Shown here: positions 7,850 through 16,737 of the stretch, piece by piece
How the letters are laid out: every line of letters begins with the position of its first letter
Position numbering within the stretch: position 1 is the first letter of the stretch
Notes under the pieces: generated by a model
The model's input: only the letters and a program-made list of their open reading frames with translations
Told to the model about the DNA's origin: nothing
The model's database searches: none
Assembly: GCA_965221735.1 (NCBI GenBank)
Contig: OZ244910.1
Span: 1,798,001-1,862,000 of the forward strand
Direction of reading: 5' to 3'
DNA: 64,000 nt
DNA from: UBA2991 sp965221735
GTDB taxonomy: Bacteria; Chloroflexota; Dehalococcoidia; Tepidiformales; Tepidiformaceae
Made by a program: the position numbers and the translations under genes

Positions 7850-9315
7850 CAGGCGCCTCCCTGGGCCCCCTGCGCCACCGCTTCGGCCTCCCCGGCAGCG
7901 GTGGCGCGAACGCCATCGCGGAGCCGGTCGAGGAGCGTGTCGAGCAGGTCACGGCGGGAGGTCCGCGGGTTCGTGGCGGCGATGACGCAGTTCGTGGAGT
8001 CGAGGAAGGGGTCGAGCATGCGGAGGTTGTTCACGCGCAGGCTCGTGCCGGTCTCGGTGCCCTCGACGAGGATGTCGGCGTCTTCGGGCACGAACGCCTC
8101 GCTGGCGCCGGCGATGGGGATGATGGCGGTATGGGGGAGGCGCAGCTCGCGCGCCCACTCCTCGGCGAGGCCCGGGAACTCGCTGGCGATGCGGACCGGG
8201 CGACCGAGGCGCGACCAGATCGCGAGCGCTTCCTGCGTGGTCTCGGCAGGGAAGTCGTTGTGGACGACGGGACCGATGCGGTAGCGGCTGCGGCGCAGGT
8301 CGAGCGCCATCTCGACGGGGGAGCCGGGGAAGAAGGCGAGGTGTTCACGCAGCCGATCGACGCCGCTGACGGCGATGTCGAAGGCGCCCATGGCGACAAG
8401 GGCGGGCATGTCCTGGGGGCGCACCACCTTCACCTCGATGCCCTCGATGGGCGACGTGGGGCGGCGAACGAAGTCGCGTTCGCCGTAGCCGTCAAAGGCG
8501 AGGCCCGCATCGGCGAGGGCGGCGAAGGTGTGGCGCTGGGCGTGCCCGTCCGGGAGGGCGAGGCGGAGCACGCTCGTATCGCGCGCGACGCGGCCGAGGG
8601 GCACGTCGGTGGCGTGTTCGGGCAGGGTCAGGGCCGCCTCGCTGGGGACGAAGGCGGGCGTGAGCGGCCCGACGACGGCGCTGCAATCCCGCGTGCGGAG
8701 GGAGCCGGCGTTCGCCACGATGGCGACGCCCCCGTGGAACAGACGGTGGAGGGGCACGAGCCCGAGCGCCTCAACACCGGCAGCATCGGGCGCAGCGACG
8801 ACAGCGAGGTCGGCATCCTCGGGCGGATAGGCCTCGACCGAGCCGTAGAGGTCGAGGAGGGTGTAGCGGGGAAGGCGGAGGCGGGCGGCGAGGAGGTCGG
8901 TGAGGTTGGGGAGCTCGGTCGCGAGGCGGACGCCGTCGAGGGAACGGGGGTCGGGGACCTCGCCGGGGGCGAGGCCGGCGCCGGGGGCGGCGCACAGCCA
9001 GACCTCGGTCGCGGGTCCGGGCAGGGCGCCCACGCGCACGACCTGCTGCCCGGGGTAGCGAGCCTGGAGCTCGGCGACCCAGAGGTCGCTGCAGATGCCG
9101 AGGTCGTAGTTTCCGAGCGCGACCTGGATGGGGATATCACGTTCGCGGAAGACGCGGAAGCGGAAGCCGCGGTCGTTGACCTGGGAGCGCAGGAGGCGGG
9201 AACCGGACTCGTAGCCGTCCAGCACAAGACCACGCGCGGCAAGCAGGTCACCTACGGGCTCGCGCAGCGAACCGGTCGGCACGGCGAGGCCGAGCGGCAC
9301 TCCGGGGCTGCTCAT
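7849..9315 (-). CDS. hisG: ATP phosphoribosyltransferase, tandem duplicated HisG
   Basis: 488 residues, about twice a short-form HisG (about 210). Two copies of the periplasmic-binding-like catalytic fold lie in tandem: about 8-230 (LGLAVPTGSL, RERDIPIQVALGNYDLGI, DLYGSVEAYPPEDADL) and about 255-455 (LRLALPDGH, RPQDMPALVAMGAFDI, VPEDADILVE). Only the second copy keeps the PRPP-binding loop, ETGTSLRVNNL; the matching place in the first is degenerate (APDAAGVEALGL). It should start histidine synthesis from ATP and PRPP, activated by the HisZ encoded just upstream (4-nt ATGA overlap, 9312-9315). One half probably catalyses and the other scaffolds or senses. Confidence 0.88.
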   Translation of the reverse strand: MSSPGVPLGLAVPTGSLREPVGDLLAARGLVLDGYESGSRLLRSQVNDRGFRFRVFRERDIPIQVALGNYDLGICSDLWVAELQARYPGQQVVRVGALPGPATEVWLCAAPGAGLAPGEVPDPRSLDGVRLATELPNLTDLLAARLRLPRYTLLDLYGSVEAYPPEDADLAVVAAPDAAGVEALGLVPLHRLFHGGVAIVANAGSLRTRDCSAVVGPLTPAFVPSEAALTLPEHATDVPLGRVARDTSVLRLALPDGHAQRHTFAALADAGLAFDGYGERDFVRRPTSPIEGIEVKVVRPQDMPALVAMGAFDIAVSGVDRLREHLAFFPGSPVEMALDLRRSRYRIGPVVHNDFPAETTQEALAIWSRLGRPVRIASEFPGLAEEWARELRLPHTAIIPIAGASEAFVPEDADILVEGTETGTSLRVNNLRMLDPFLDSTNCVIAATNPRTSRRDLLDTLLDRLRDGVRATAAGEAEAVAQGAQGGA

Positions 9316-10529
9316 TTGTGCTGCAGCACGAACTGCACCACCTCATCGAGGGTGGCGCGGTCGAGGGAGGAGCCGGACGACGAAGCGGAGATGCCCTCCG
9401 GCCCGACGATGAGGCGGATGGAGGCGTCGCGCGCATCGCCGAGGGCAGCGGAGATACCGTGGCGATGGAGGGAGCTGGCCAGGCGGAGGGCGCCAGCAAG
9501 GCCGGCTTCGCGATCGGCCACGATGGCGACGGAAGCGCCGCGGGAAGGCGCATCAGCGAAGCGCCCCGAGAGCCGGTCGGCGTCGAGGGCGAAGCCGCAG
9601 GCGCTCTCGGGGGCTCCCGGGCCGGCGGGCTGGTAGCGGCCACCACGTCCCCAGGCGCCACCCTCGCCACGCAACTCCCAGGTGACGCCGGAGTAGTAGT
9701 CGAAGTCGAAGGGGAGGGTGAAGTCGATGGCGACGGCACGGCCGGTCGCGACGAGCGCGGCGGCGACCTCTCGCAGCTCCTGCAAGGGGGCGGAGGCGCC
9801 GGGGAGGCCGGTCCTCGCGAGGGCGATCAGGTTGTCGACGAGGGCGAGCTCGCCCGAGCCGCCAAGCGCCGCCTGGACGAAGGCGAGAGCAGCAGGGTCG
9901 CCGGCAAAGGCGCCCTGGACGGCCGCGAGGCCGTTCCCGGCGACATCGTCGAGGAGGGCGCGGCGGGCGAGCACGTCGGTGAGGCCGGCGGCGTCGACGG
10001 CGGCGCGGGCAACGCCGGCGTGGGTGAGGCGGAGGTCGACGGGCAGGGAGAGCGCAGCGAACGTGTCGGCGGCGACGGCGAGCACTTCGAGGTCGCCTAC
10101 GACGGGCGGGGCGCCGAGGTACTCGAGGCCGCACTGCCAGTCCTCGCCCTCGGCGCCCCGGAAGACGCTCTGGACGTACAGCAGCCGCGCGGGTGGCTCG
10201 ATACCGGCATCGGCGGCGGCGCGGGCGACGGGGATGGTCGAGTCGTAGCGGAGCATGACGCGTTCGCCGCTCCACCCGTCCCAGTCGAGGAAGGTGTAGG
10301 CGCCGGCGAGCATCTCCGGTGAGAGGGCGCCAGCAGAGGTGAAGAGGCTGTAGCTCTCGACCGTGGGCGTGCGGATCTCCTCGTAGCCCCAGTGCCGGGC
10401 GACCTGGCGGAACGCGTCCTCGACGTGACGGAAGGCGCGCATCTGATCGGGGAGCAGATCACGCATACCGCGGGCGCGTGGGACGGGGCCCGCGGAGGGG
10501 GTCGCGGCAGGCGTCAACTGGTCGGTCAT
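9312..10529 (-). CDS. hisZ: ATP phosphoribosyltransferase regulatory subunit (histidyl-tRNA synthetase paralogue)
   Basis: 405 residues from the ATG at 10529; an upstream frame to 10577 has no supporting start. Class II aminoacyl-tRNA synthetase core: GMRDLLPDQM at the N-terminus, IRTPTVESY, motif 2-like VFRGAEGEDWQCGLEYLG and motif 3-like YYSGVTWELRG. A true HisRS would have a longer anticodon-binding domain and intact tRNA-charging motifs. This shortened form next to hisG marks HisZ, which binds histidine and HisG to make an allosteric complex. It is the first gene of the operon. Confidence 0.92.
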   Translation of the reverse strand: MTDQLTPAATPSAGPVPRARGMRDLLPDQMRAFRHVEDAFRQVARHWGYEEIRTPTVESYSLFTSAGALSPEMLAGAYTFLDWDGWSGERVMLRYDSTIPVARAAADAGIEPPARLLYVQSVFRGAEGEDWQCGLEYLGAPPVVGDLEVLAVAADTFAALSLPVDLRLTHAGVARAAVDAAGLTDVLARRALLDDVAGNGLAAVQGAFAGDPAALAFVQAALGGSGELALVDNLIALARTGLPGASAPLQELREVAAALVATGRAVAIDFTLPFDFDYYSGVTWELRGEGGAWGRGGRYQPAGPGAPESACGFALDADRLSGRFADAPSRGASVAIVADREAGLAGALRLASSLHRHGISAALGDARDASIRLIVGPEGISASSSGSSLDRATLDEVVQFVLQHK

Positions 10530-10588
10530 GGCTACTCGCCAGTGTAGCGGGTTCCCACGTAGCCGCCGCCAACGCACGCGGGCGCAAA

Positions 10589-10618
10589 GAGGGCCCCGGG
10601 GACGTCCCCGGGGCCCTC
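10589..10618 (-). terminator. Strong GC hairpin after the ABC binding-protein gene
   Basis: A perfect 30-bp palindrome reading GAGGGCCCCGGGGAC and its complement. On the minus strand it is followed by a short T run (TTTG). It lies 33 nt past the stop of the binding-protein gene and about 60 nt before the hisZ start, so it should end transcription of the ABC operon and insulate the his operon. The T tract is short, so activity is inferred. Confidence 0.6.
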
Positions 10619-10634
10619 GGTCGGTTCCGGTGCT

Positions 10635-10650
10635 ACCGGCGTGAGCCGGT
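10635..10650 (-). terminator. Small hairpin immediately after the binding-protein stop codon
   Basis: ACCGGC and GCCGGT separated by GTGA, starting at the base next to the TAA stop at 10651-10653. Too short to terminate alone; may stabilise the mRNA end together with the larger hairpin that follows. Confidence 0.3.
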
Positions 10651-12567
10651 TTAGGCGTCGTCCAGCCAGGCGGTCTCGCGACGTGGGGTGTTGTTGCCCG
10701 AGTAACCGTTGAACCAGTCGTCCTTGCCGTAGTCCCGCAGACGCGTGCTCACGGCAAGGTAGGACTCGGCGGCCATCGGCATCGTGAAGATGCCCCAGGC
10801 GCGGTCGAGGATCCAGCGCTGCAGGTCTGTGATGATCTGCACGCGGGTCTCGTGGTCCAACTCCTGGGTCTGCGCGAGCATCTGCTCGCCGACGTGGGCC
10901 GAGCCTTCGGCGATCTCGGGGTGGGGCGAATCGGTGCGGAAGTTGAAGGCCACACTGCCGTACTGCTGAGGATCGAACCACGAGAGGTAGGACGCATCGG
11001 GGGCGCCATCGGTACCGCCGCCGACACCGGTGCCGCTCTGGAGCAGGCCCCAGGGCTTCACGTCGTCGGTGTTGTCGTTGGCGGCGCTCACCCACGTCTG
11101 GATGTCCGCGCTGGACACCTCGAAGGTGGTGCCGAGCACCTCCGTGAGGTTCGTGGCGGCGAACTCGCTGATGGCGAGGTAGGCCGGCCCCTGGATGGTG
11201 TGGATGTCGACGTACTCGTAGATCGAGTCGTACTTCTCCTGGTCGGAGCTGCGGGAGGCAGCGTCGCTCTTGGCGGCCTCCCAGAGGGCCCGTGCCTCGT
11301 CCGGATCGTAGTTGTAGTAGGCAGCCAGATCCTCCTGGGAGAGGCGCTGGAATCGGGTGTTGATGATGGTCAGGGGCGCTTGCAACCTGGCGTTGCCGGC
11401 GTGGATGCTGTTGATGAAGGCCTGGTAGTTGAACGCGTTGCGGATTGCCTTCCGCGCCCGCTCGTCACGCCACTTGCCTCCGTCGAACCCGAGGACCGCC
11501 CAGCCGCCGGCGGGCGCGCCCTCGACGGCCACGTTCGGGTTGCCCTCCAGGCCCTCCGCCTCGAGGGCGTCGATGGAGCCATAGGCGTCAAGGTCGCCGC
11601 TTTCGAGGAGGGACCGCGCCGTCACGTTGTCGGCGACGATGCGGACGTCGTACTCGTCGATGTAAGGCCCATCCTCGACGAAGCCGTCATCGGGGTTGGG
11701 ATGGGCGTAGTAGTCCGGGTTGCGGACGAGGTGGGTGCCCTCGGCACTGCGCTCGGAGAGCATGTACGGCCCGGCGGCCATGCCGCGCACGTGCTCCTGG
11801 CCCGTCTGGTCGGGCTGGGCCAGCACCAGCTTCTTGTTGATCATGCCGAAGTACTGGCGGGAGCGATGGAGCAGGGCATCGGCGCGAGGCCCGGTCCAAT
11901 TCTCCTGGACGTGCGTGGCGTCGACCGGCACGACGCTGTCGAAGTAGTTGTAGATGCTGGCGGGCACGTGGGTGGCGCCCAGCGAGGCGAGCAACTCGGG
12001 AGGCCGCTCGATGGTGAAGGCGACATCCTCGCTCGTGACGGGATCGCCGTTGTGGAACTGCATTCCGTCGCGCAAGGTCCAGACGAGGGTGGTGTCATCC
12101 ACCTGCTCGTAGCCGACGACGCCATCAAGCGAGAACGTGCCCTTGCTCACCTGGAAGTCGAGCAGGTGGTTGAAGACCTGGTAGACGACCTCCTGGTTGT
12201 CGGTGTGGAAGACAGCGGGGTCCATGCCCATGTCTTCCGTGCGCTTCCAGGAGCGGTACGTCCCACCGCGCTTCGGGCCGGCGGCAGGCTCTTCGGCCGC
12301 CGCGGCGGCAGCCTGCGTGGCTTCGGCCTCGGTGTCGGCGGCCGCGTCGTCGTCATCAGCGGCGGCCTGTGTCGCGGCGGCGGCCTGCGTGGCGGCGGCC
12401 TGCGTGGCAGCCGGGGCGGCAGCGTCGTCGTCGTCATCGTCGTCGTCGCCGCAGCCGGCGAGGATTGCCGCCGAACCGGCAGCAGCTACGCCGGTGCTCG
12501 CCAGGAAACGGCGGCGGCTCAGCCGTCGCCCGCGAAGGCGAAGCCAGTAGTTGTCTCGATCGCGCAT
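10651..12567 (-). CDS. ABC transporter substrate-binding protein, family 5 (oligopeptide type), Tat lipoprotein
   Basis: 638 residues. The N-terminus has a twin-arginine motif (SRRRFLAST, about residues 17-25), a hydrophobic run and a lipobox LAGC, so it should be folded, exported by Tat and lipid-anchored. The Cys is followed by Gly and eight Asp, then an Ala/Thr/Gln- and Asp-rich linker to about residue 95. The binding domain follows: KRGGTYRSW, DDTTLVWTLRDGMQFHNGDPVTSEDV (the family signature region, about 155-180) and YNYDPDEARALWEAAK. It captures peptides or another oligomeric solute for the permeases encoded upstream at 12683-14577. Ligand unknown. Confidence 0.9.
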   Translation of the reverse strand: MRDRDNYWLRLRGRRLSRRRFLASTGVAAAGSAAILAGCGDDDDDDDDAAAPAATQAAATQAAAATQAAADDDDAAADTEAEATQAAAAAAEEPAAGPKRGGTYRSWKRTEDMGMDPAVFHTDNQEVVYQVFNHLLDFQVSKGTFSLDGVVGYEQVDDTTLVWTLRDGMQFHNGDPVTSEDVAFTIERPPELLASLGATHVPASIYNYFDSVVPVDATHVQENWTGPRADALLHRSRQYFGMINKKLVLAQPDQTGQEHVRGMAAGPYMLSERSAEGTHLVRNPDYYAHPNPDDGFVEDGPYIDEYDVRIVADNVTARSLLESGDLDAYGSIDALEAEGLEGNPNVAVEGAPAGGWAVLGFDGGKWRDERARKAIRNAFNYQAFINSIHAGNARLQAPLTIINTRFQRLSQEDLAAYYNYDPDEARALWEAAKSDAASRSSDQEKYDSIYEYVDIHTIQGPAYLAISEFAATNLTEVLGTTFEVSSADIQTWVSAANDNTDDVKPWGLLQSGTGVGGGTDGAPDASYLSWFDPQQYGSVAFNFRTDSPHPEIAEGSAHVGEQMLAQTQELDHETRVQIITDLQRWILDRAWGIFTMPMAAESYLAVSTRLRDYGKDDWFNGYSGNNTPRRETAWLDDA

Positions 12568-12682
12568 CTCAAAGCCCTCCCCGCTCCCGATAGCTTGCCG
12601 GGGCGTTCAGCCGATGCTGTGGCGCGCACAATAACCCGTGCGGGGATCGCGTTTCAACGGGGCAAGGGGACGAAGTTCGCGG

Positions 12683-13630
12683 CTAGATGCGCCCCCGCAG
12701 GCGGGGGTCCAGGGTGTCGCGGACGGAGTCGCCAAACATGTTGAAGGCGAACACCGTCAACGCCAGGGCCGCTCCAGGGAAGATGGCGAGCCACGGCGCG
12801 CGCCTGAAGAACTGGCGTGAGTCCCCACTGAGCTCGGCCCCCCAGGACGGTGCGTCAGACCCGAGCAGGAAGGAGAGCGTCGCCTCCGTGAGGATGGCGG
12901 CGGGCAGGCTGATGGTCGTGAGCACGATCATGAGGCCGGTGATATTGGGCAGGATGTGGCGCAGCATGATGCGGAACTGACCCGCGCCGATCAGCGTGGC
13001 CGCCTCCACATATTGCGCGCTGCGCTGCTCCAGCACCGATCCTCGCATGATGCGGAAAGCGCCCGGCATGAAGAAGAAGGCAATCGCCAGCACACGGGCC
13101 AACTCCTCCGCCGGCAGGGCGGGTAAGTCGGGCAGCTTATCCACCAGGACTATGTCCATGATCATTGCTAAGAGGAGGGAGGGGACGGCGAAGAGCATGT
13201 CGGCCAAGCGGCTCAGGCCGAAGTCGACGGCGCCGGCGAGGAAGCCCGCGACAAGGGCGAGCAGCGTGCCTCCGACCGTCCCCACGAGCACGGTGGCCAT
13301 ACCGATCTTGAGAGAGATTCGGCCGCCGTAAAGCACGCTCGACCAGAGGTCCCTCCCCTGGCGATCGGTGCCGAAGTAGTAATCGCTGTTCGGCCCAACG
13401 AGGACATGGGGCGTGAACGACTCCAGCGTGTCGGGGTTCGTGGTGTTCAGGAGGGGGGCCGCGCCGGCCATGAAGCCAACGATGATGATGACGATGACGC
13501 CAAGGGCGCCTGCCGGCTCGCGGCGGGCCCAACGCAGCGGATTGAACCGCTGCTGCGGGGGAATCGCGTACTCCTGCTCCAGGAGCGTGCCCGATGCCGG
13601 CGTGGGGGCCGCTTCCGACGCGTCACTCAT
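12683..13630 (-). CDS. ABC transporter permease, DppC/OppC type
   Basis: 315 residues. An N-terminal segment with one membrane helix (GALGVIVIIIVGFMAGAAPL) is followed by the family block DYYFGTDRQGRDLWSSVLYGGR, then four or five helices. The EAA-like loop AATLIGAGQFRIMLRHILP docks onto an ATPase subunit. It starts 2 nt after the stop of the partner permease gene. No ATPase gene is found within the window on either side, so the transporter must share ATPases encoded elsewhere. Confidence 0.9.
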   Translation of the reverse strand: MSDASEAAPTPASGTLLEQEYAIPPQQRFNPLRWARREPAGALGVIVIIIVGFMAGAAPLLNTTNPDTLESFTPHVLVGPNSDYYFGTDRQGRDLWSSVLYGGRISLKIGMATVLVGTVGGTLLALVAGFLAGAVDFGLSRLADMLFAVPSLLLAMIMDIVLVDKLPDLPALPAEELARVLAIAFFFMPGAFRIMRGSVLEQRSAQYVEAATLIGAGQFRIMLRHILPNITGLMIVLTTISLPAAILTEATLSFLLGSDAPSWGAELSGDSRQFFRRAPWLAIFPGAALALTVFAFNMFGDSVRDTLDPRLRGRI

Positions 13631-13632
13631 CG

Positions 13633-14577
13633 CTAGTACCTGATCCTCGGATCGACGTAGGTATAGAGGACATCAACCAGGAGCGTGATGACCATGAACA
13701 ACGCGGCGAAGATCATGGTGATCATGAGGACGGCGGGGTAGTCCCGCGCGATGAGCCGCTCCAGCGCGAAGAGGCCCATCCCGGGGATGGCGAAAATCTG
13801 CTCGGCTACGATGGCGCCGCCGAGGATGGTCCCGAGCTGGAGGCCCACCACCGTCAGCACCGGGATGAGGGCGCTCCGGAAGACGTGCCGGAAGATGACG
13901 ACCCGCTCGCGCAGCCCCTTCGCGCGCGCCGTGCGCACGTGGTCCGAGTGGAGCACCTCGAGCATGGCCGAGCGCATGATGCGGGCCGTGTAGGCCGCCC
14001 CCGCGTAGGCCAGCACGCCTGCGGGGAAGATGACGATGGCGAGGTTCTTGAGGGGATCCTCGGTGAAGTCGACCCAGTCCTGGATCGGGTTCCACTCAAA
14101 CCAGACAAAGGCGTAGATGATGATGAGCGTGCCCGTCCAGAAGTTGGGGACGGAGATGCCGAGGATCGTGCCGACCCGCAGCAGGTAGTCCTCGGGCTTG
14201 TTGCGCCTCACCGCTGAAATGACGCCCACGGGCACGCTGAGGGCCGCGGACAGGAGGATCGTCAACAGGCCAACCTCAAGGGTCTTCGGCAGGCGCTCCT
14301 TGACGGAGCCCATGATGGAGTCGTGCGGAGGCGTCAACGATTCGCCGAGATCACCCTGGAAGATGCCCCCCAGCCAATCGAAGTACTGAACGTACCAGGG
14401 GCGATCCAGCCCCAGCCGTTCGCGGGCCACTTCGAGATTGGGGACATCCGAGATGCTCAGGGCGGCGGAAAAGGAGGCGTCGCCCGGCAGCGTCCAGATG
14501 AGCAGGAAGAGGACCAGGGAGAGGACCAGCAGCATGAGGGGAATGGCCATCAGGCGGCGGAGGATGTAGGTCCGCAT
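13633..14577 (-). CDS. ABC transporter permease, DppB/OppB type
   Basis: 314 residues with six predicted helices. The N-terminus MRTYILRRLMAIPLMLLVLS and the segment RLGLDRPWYVQYFDWLGGIFQGDLG are diagnostic for DppB-type permeases. The EAA loop TARAKGLRERVVIFRHVF lies near residue 205. It forms the membrane channel with the permease at 12683-13630 and is the first visible gene of the binding-protein operon. Confidence 0.91.
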   Translation of the reverse strand: MRTYILRRLMAIPLMLLVLSLVLFLLIWTLPGDASFSAALSISDVPNLEVARERLGLDRPWYVQYFDWLGGIFQGDLGESLTPPHDSIMGSVKERLPKTLEVGLLTILLSAALSVPVGVISAVRRNKPEDYLLRVGTILGISVPNFWTGTLIIIYAFVWFEWNPIQDWVDFTEDPLKNLAIVIFPAGVLAYAGAAYTARIMRSAMLEVLHSDHVRTARAKGLRERVVIFRHVFRSALIPVLTVVGLQLGTILGGAIVAEQIFAIPGMGLFALERLIARDYPAVLMITMIFAALFMVITLLVDVLYTYVDPRIRY

Positions 14578-14672
14578 GTCTCCCCCTCACGCTCCCTGGC
14601 CGGGCGGCACCGACCACAGGCCGCGGCGATTCTGGCGGATGCGTATGCCGCTTGGCAATACGTGCGGAGGGG

Positions 14673-15080
14673 TTAGGCCCCTTCGCGGAGTGCCCTCCAC
14701 CAGTCCTGAACGTCGGGCTGGAAGTTGGCGTGGTACTGCTTCTGCAGGTCGTTGGCGCCCTCGAAGAGGGGCTCGGTGTCGGTGGTGGCGAGGTCGGAGG
14801 CGCTGGGAACGGGGTCGATCCACTCGAGCTGGATGCCTTCGATCACCTCGCCGAGGCCGGAGTCCTCGTGGTGGGGGCTGGCCTGGTGCTCGATGAAGCC
14901 GTTGTAGCTGTTGAAGGAGAGCAGCCCGTAGTAACTGCCCTTCTCGGCGCCGCGCCAGAACTCGTAGCGGCGGACGTTTGTCTCGTTCTCGTGGGTGTCG
15001 CGCCAGAGCTCGCCTTCGAGCTCCTCGAAGCGGGCTTCCTTGCCTTCCTTGATCTTGATGTGCGCGAGAATCGTGGCCAT
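14673..15080 (-). CDS. Antibiotic biosynthesis monooxygenase (ABM)-fold protein
   Basis: 135 residues from the ATG at 15080, which gives the typical ABM start MATILAHIKIKEGKEARFEE. Then come YEFWRGAEKGSYYGLLSF and a His/Ser-rich SPHHEDSG. This is the dimeric alpha+beta-barrel fold of small cofactor-free oxygenases and related binding proteins. The longer C-terminus (after about residue 90) has no recognised motif. It lies between the ABC genes and a P450, so a role in the same catabolic set is possible. Activity not certain. Confidence 0.65.
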   Translation of the reverse strand: MATILAHIKIKEGKEARFEELEGELWRDTHENETNVRRYEFWRGAEKGSYYGLLSFNSYNGFIEHQASPHHEDSGLGEVIEGIQLEWIDPVPSASDLATTDTEPLFEGANDLQKQYHANFQPDVQDWWRALREGA

Positions 15081-15259
15081 TTGTTCTCTGGGTCGGCTGG
15101 ATTTGGCGGGTCCGTACGGCTGTCGCCGCGAGGGGAGCACGCCTGCGCCGGGGGCGCATTCTAGGCGTTTTGGGGCGGCCGCGATCGTCGCGCGTTTCCG
15201 ACCGGCGCGATCTCACCACTCGCGGCGAGAGCACCGGAGGGGGCCCAACGCCGGCGGGC

Positions 15260-16579
15260 TCAGGAAACGTCGAACTCAATCTCCAGGTGGGTGACGCCGC
15301 GGACGCCGCCCTTGCCCGGAGGCGGGAAGACAATGCCGTCGTTGGGGACGTCCTTGAGGCGCGGATTCTTGAGGACCTGGAGGAGCATCTTGCCGGCCAT
15401 GACGGCCTCCTGGCGGGCCATGGCGTAGCCCATGCAGAAGTGGCGCTCCTGGCCGAAACCGAGGTGGCTGGCGACGCCATCCTGCCAGTAGCCGACGCGC
15501 AGTTCCTTCCCGAAGTAGAGGTCGTCGCGGAAGATGTTGAACTGGTCGGGTTCCTTGAAGACGCGCTCATCGCGGTTGCCGGAGCCGAGGCAGAGGGCGA
15601 CGTTGGCGCCGTAGGGGATGACGCGGTTGCCGAGCTCGGTCTCGCGGGTGGCGCGGCGGGGCTGGTAGTGGTTCGAGCCGTCGAAGCGGAGCATCTCGGT
15701 GAAGACGCGGTCCATCAGCTCGGGATCGTCGCGGACGGCTTCGTACTGCTCGTAGTTGTTGAGCAGGTTCCACCACATGGAGTCGATCGCCTTGTGGGTG
15801 GTGTCGCCGCCGCCGACGAGGAGGAGGGCGACAAACGACTTGATCTGGTGGTCGGTCATCATCTCGCCGGACATCTCCGCCTCCACGAACTTGGAGATGA
15901 GGTCCTGCCTGGGGTTGGCGCGGCGGTCAGCGATGATGGGCGTGAGGTAGTCGTGCAGGGCGAACTTGGCCTTCTCGGCGGAGCGGAAGTAGGCGCGTCC
16001 GTAGCCCATGCCGGCGAAGAGGGTGTTGTAGATGCTCTCGAAGTAGTCGAAATCCTCGCGCGGCAGGCCGAGCATGCCGGCGATGACGCGGATGGGGAAG
16101 CGCTGGCTGAACTGCGTGACGAGGTCGATCTCGCCCTGCTTCGAGATGCCGGCGGCGAGATCCTCGGCGGCCTCCCGGGAGAAATGCTCGATCATCTCGG
16201 CGGCGGTCTCCTCGATGACGGGGAGCCACGTGACCAGCTTCTTGCCGACGAACTCACCGGCGACGATGCCACGGCTCCAGCGGTGCTCGGGACCTTCGCC
16301 CATGTCGAGGATGGTCTCGCCGAGGGGGGACTCGGAGCCGAAGTCGTACTTCCCCTGCATGTCGTACACGCCGCGGGTGAAGTCGCCGCCGGGACGGCTG
16401 CGTTTGTAGGCGTCCCAGATGTCCTCGTAGCGGCTGACGAAGAAGCGGTTCTGGAGGCGGTCGTGGTAGACGGGCTCCCAGTCGCGAATCTTCTTGTAGA
16501 GGGGGAAGGGGTTGAGCCGGTGATCCTCGGTGAGGAACTCGCCGGGTTCGATGATGGGGGCTTCGGTTGGGGCCGTCAT
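15260..16579 (-). CDS. Cytochrome P450 (first of four)
   Basis: 439 residues from the ATG at 16579; the open frame continues upstream to 16702 but that leader is not P450-like. Seen: I-helix acid-alcohol pair in VGGGDTTHKAID, the E-x-x-R pair in TEMLRFDG and the heme loop HLGFGQERHFCMGYAMARQE with the Cys ligand. The loop reads F-G-Q-E instead of the usual F-G-x-G. Class I bacterial type, soluble, needing an external ferredoxin and reductase, neither of which is nearby. Substrate unknown; surrounding SDR and oxygenase genes suggest hydroxylation of a hydrophobic ring compound. Confidence 0.93.
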   Translation of the reverse strand: MTAPTEAPIIEPGEFLTEDHRLNPFPLYKKIRDWEPVYHDRLQNRFFVSRYEDIWDAYKRSRPGGDFTRGVYDMQGKYDFGSESPLGETILDMGEGPEHRWSRGIVAGEFVGKKLVTWLPVIEETAAEMIEHFSREAAEDLAAGISKQGEIDLVTQFSQRFPIRVIAGMLGLPREDFDYFESIYNTLFAGMGYGRAYFRSAEKAKFALHDYLTPIIADRRANPRQDLISKFVEAEMSGEMMTDHQIKSFVALLLVGGGDTTHKAIDSMWWNLLNNYEQYEAVRDDPELMDRVFTEMLRFDGSNHYQPRRATRETELGNRVIPYGANVALCLGSGNRDERVFKEPDQFNIFRDDLYFGKELRVGYWQDGVASHLGFGQERHFCMGYAMARQEAVMAGKMLLQVLKNPRLKDVPNDGIVFPPPGKGGVRGVTHLEIEFDVS

Positions 16580-16737
16580 AGTCGCCTCGCCGCCACGGGA
16601 TGGGCTTGAGAGCGAGTCTAGGCCGCGCACGGGGCATGTCAACGCAAGAAGCAGGGATGGGGGGGCTTGCAGGGTCTTGCGAAGGATCTGCGCGGGGTCC
16701 ATCCTCCCCCGACAACCAGAAACGGGAGCGAATTGCG

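Noticed and set aside
8131..9636. Plus-strand 501-codon frame opposite hisG
   Set aside because: Shadow of hisG; no recognisable protein features.
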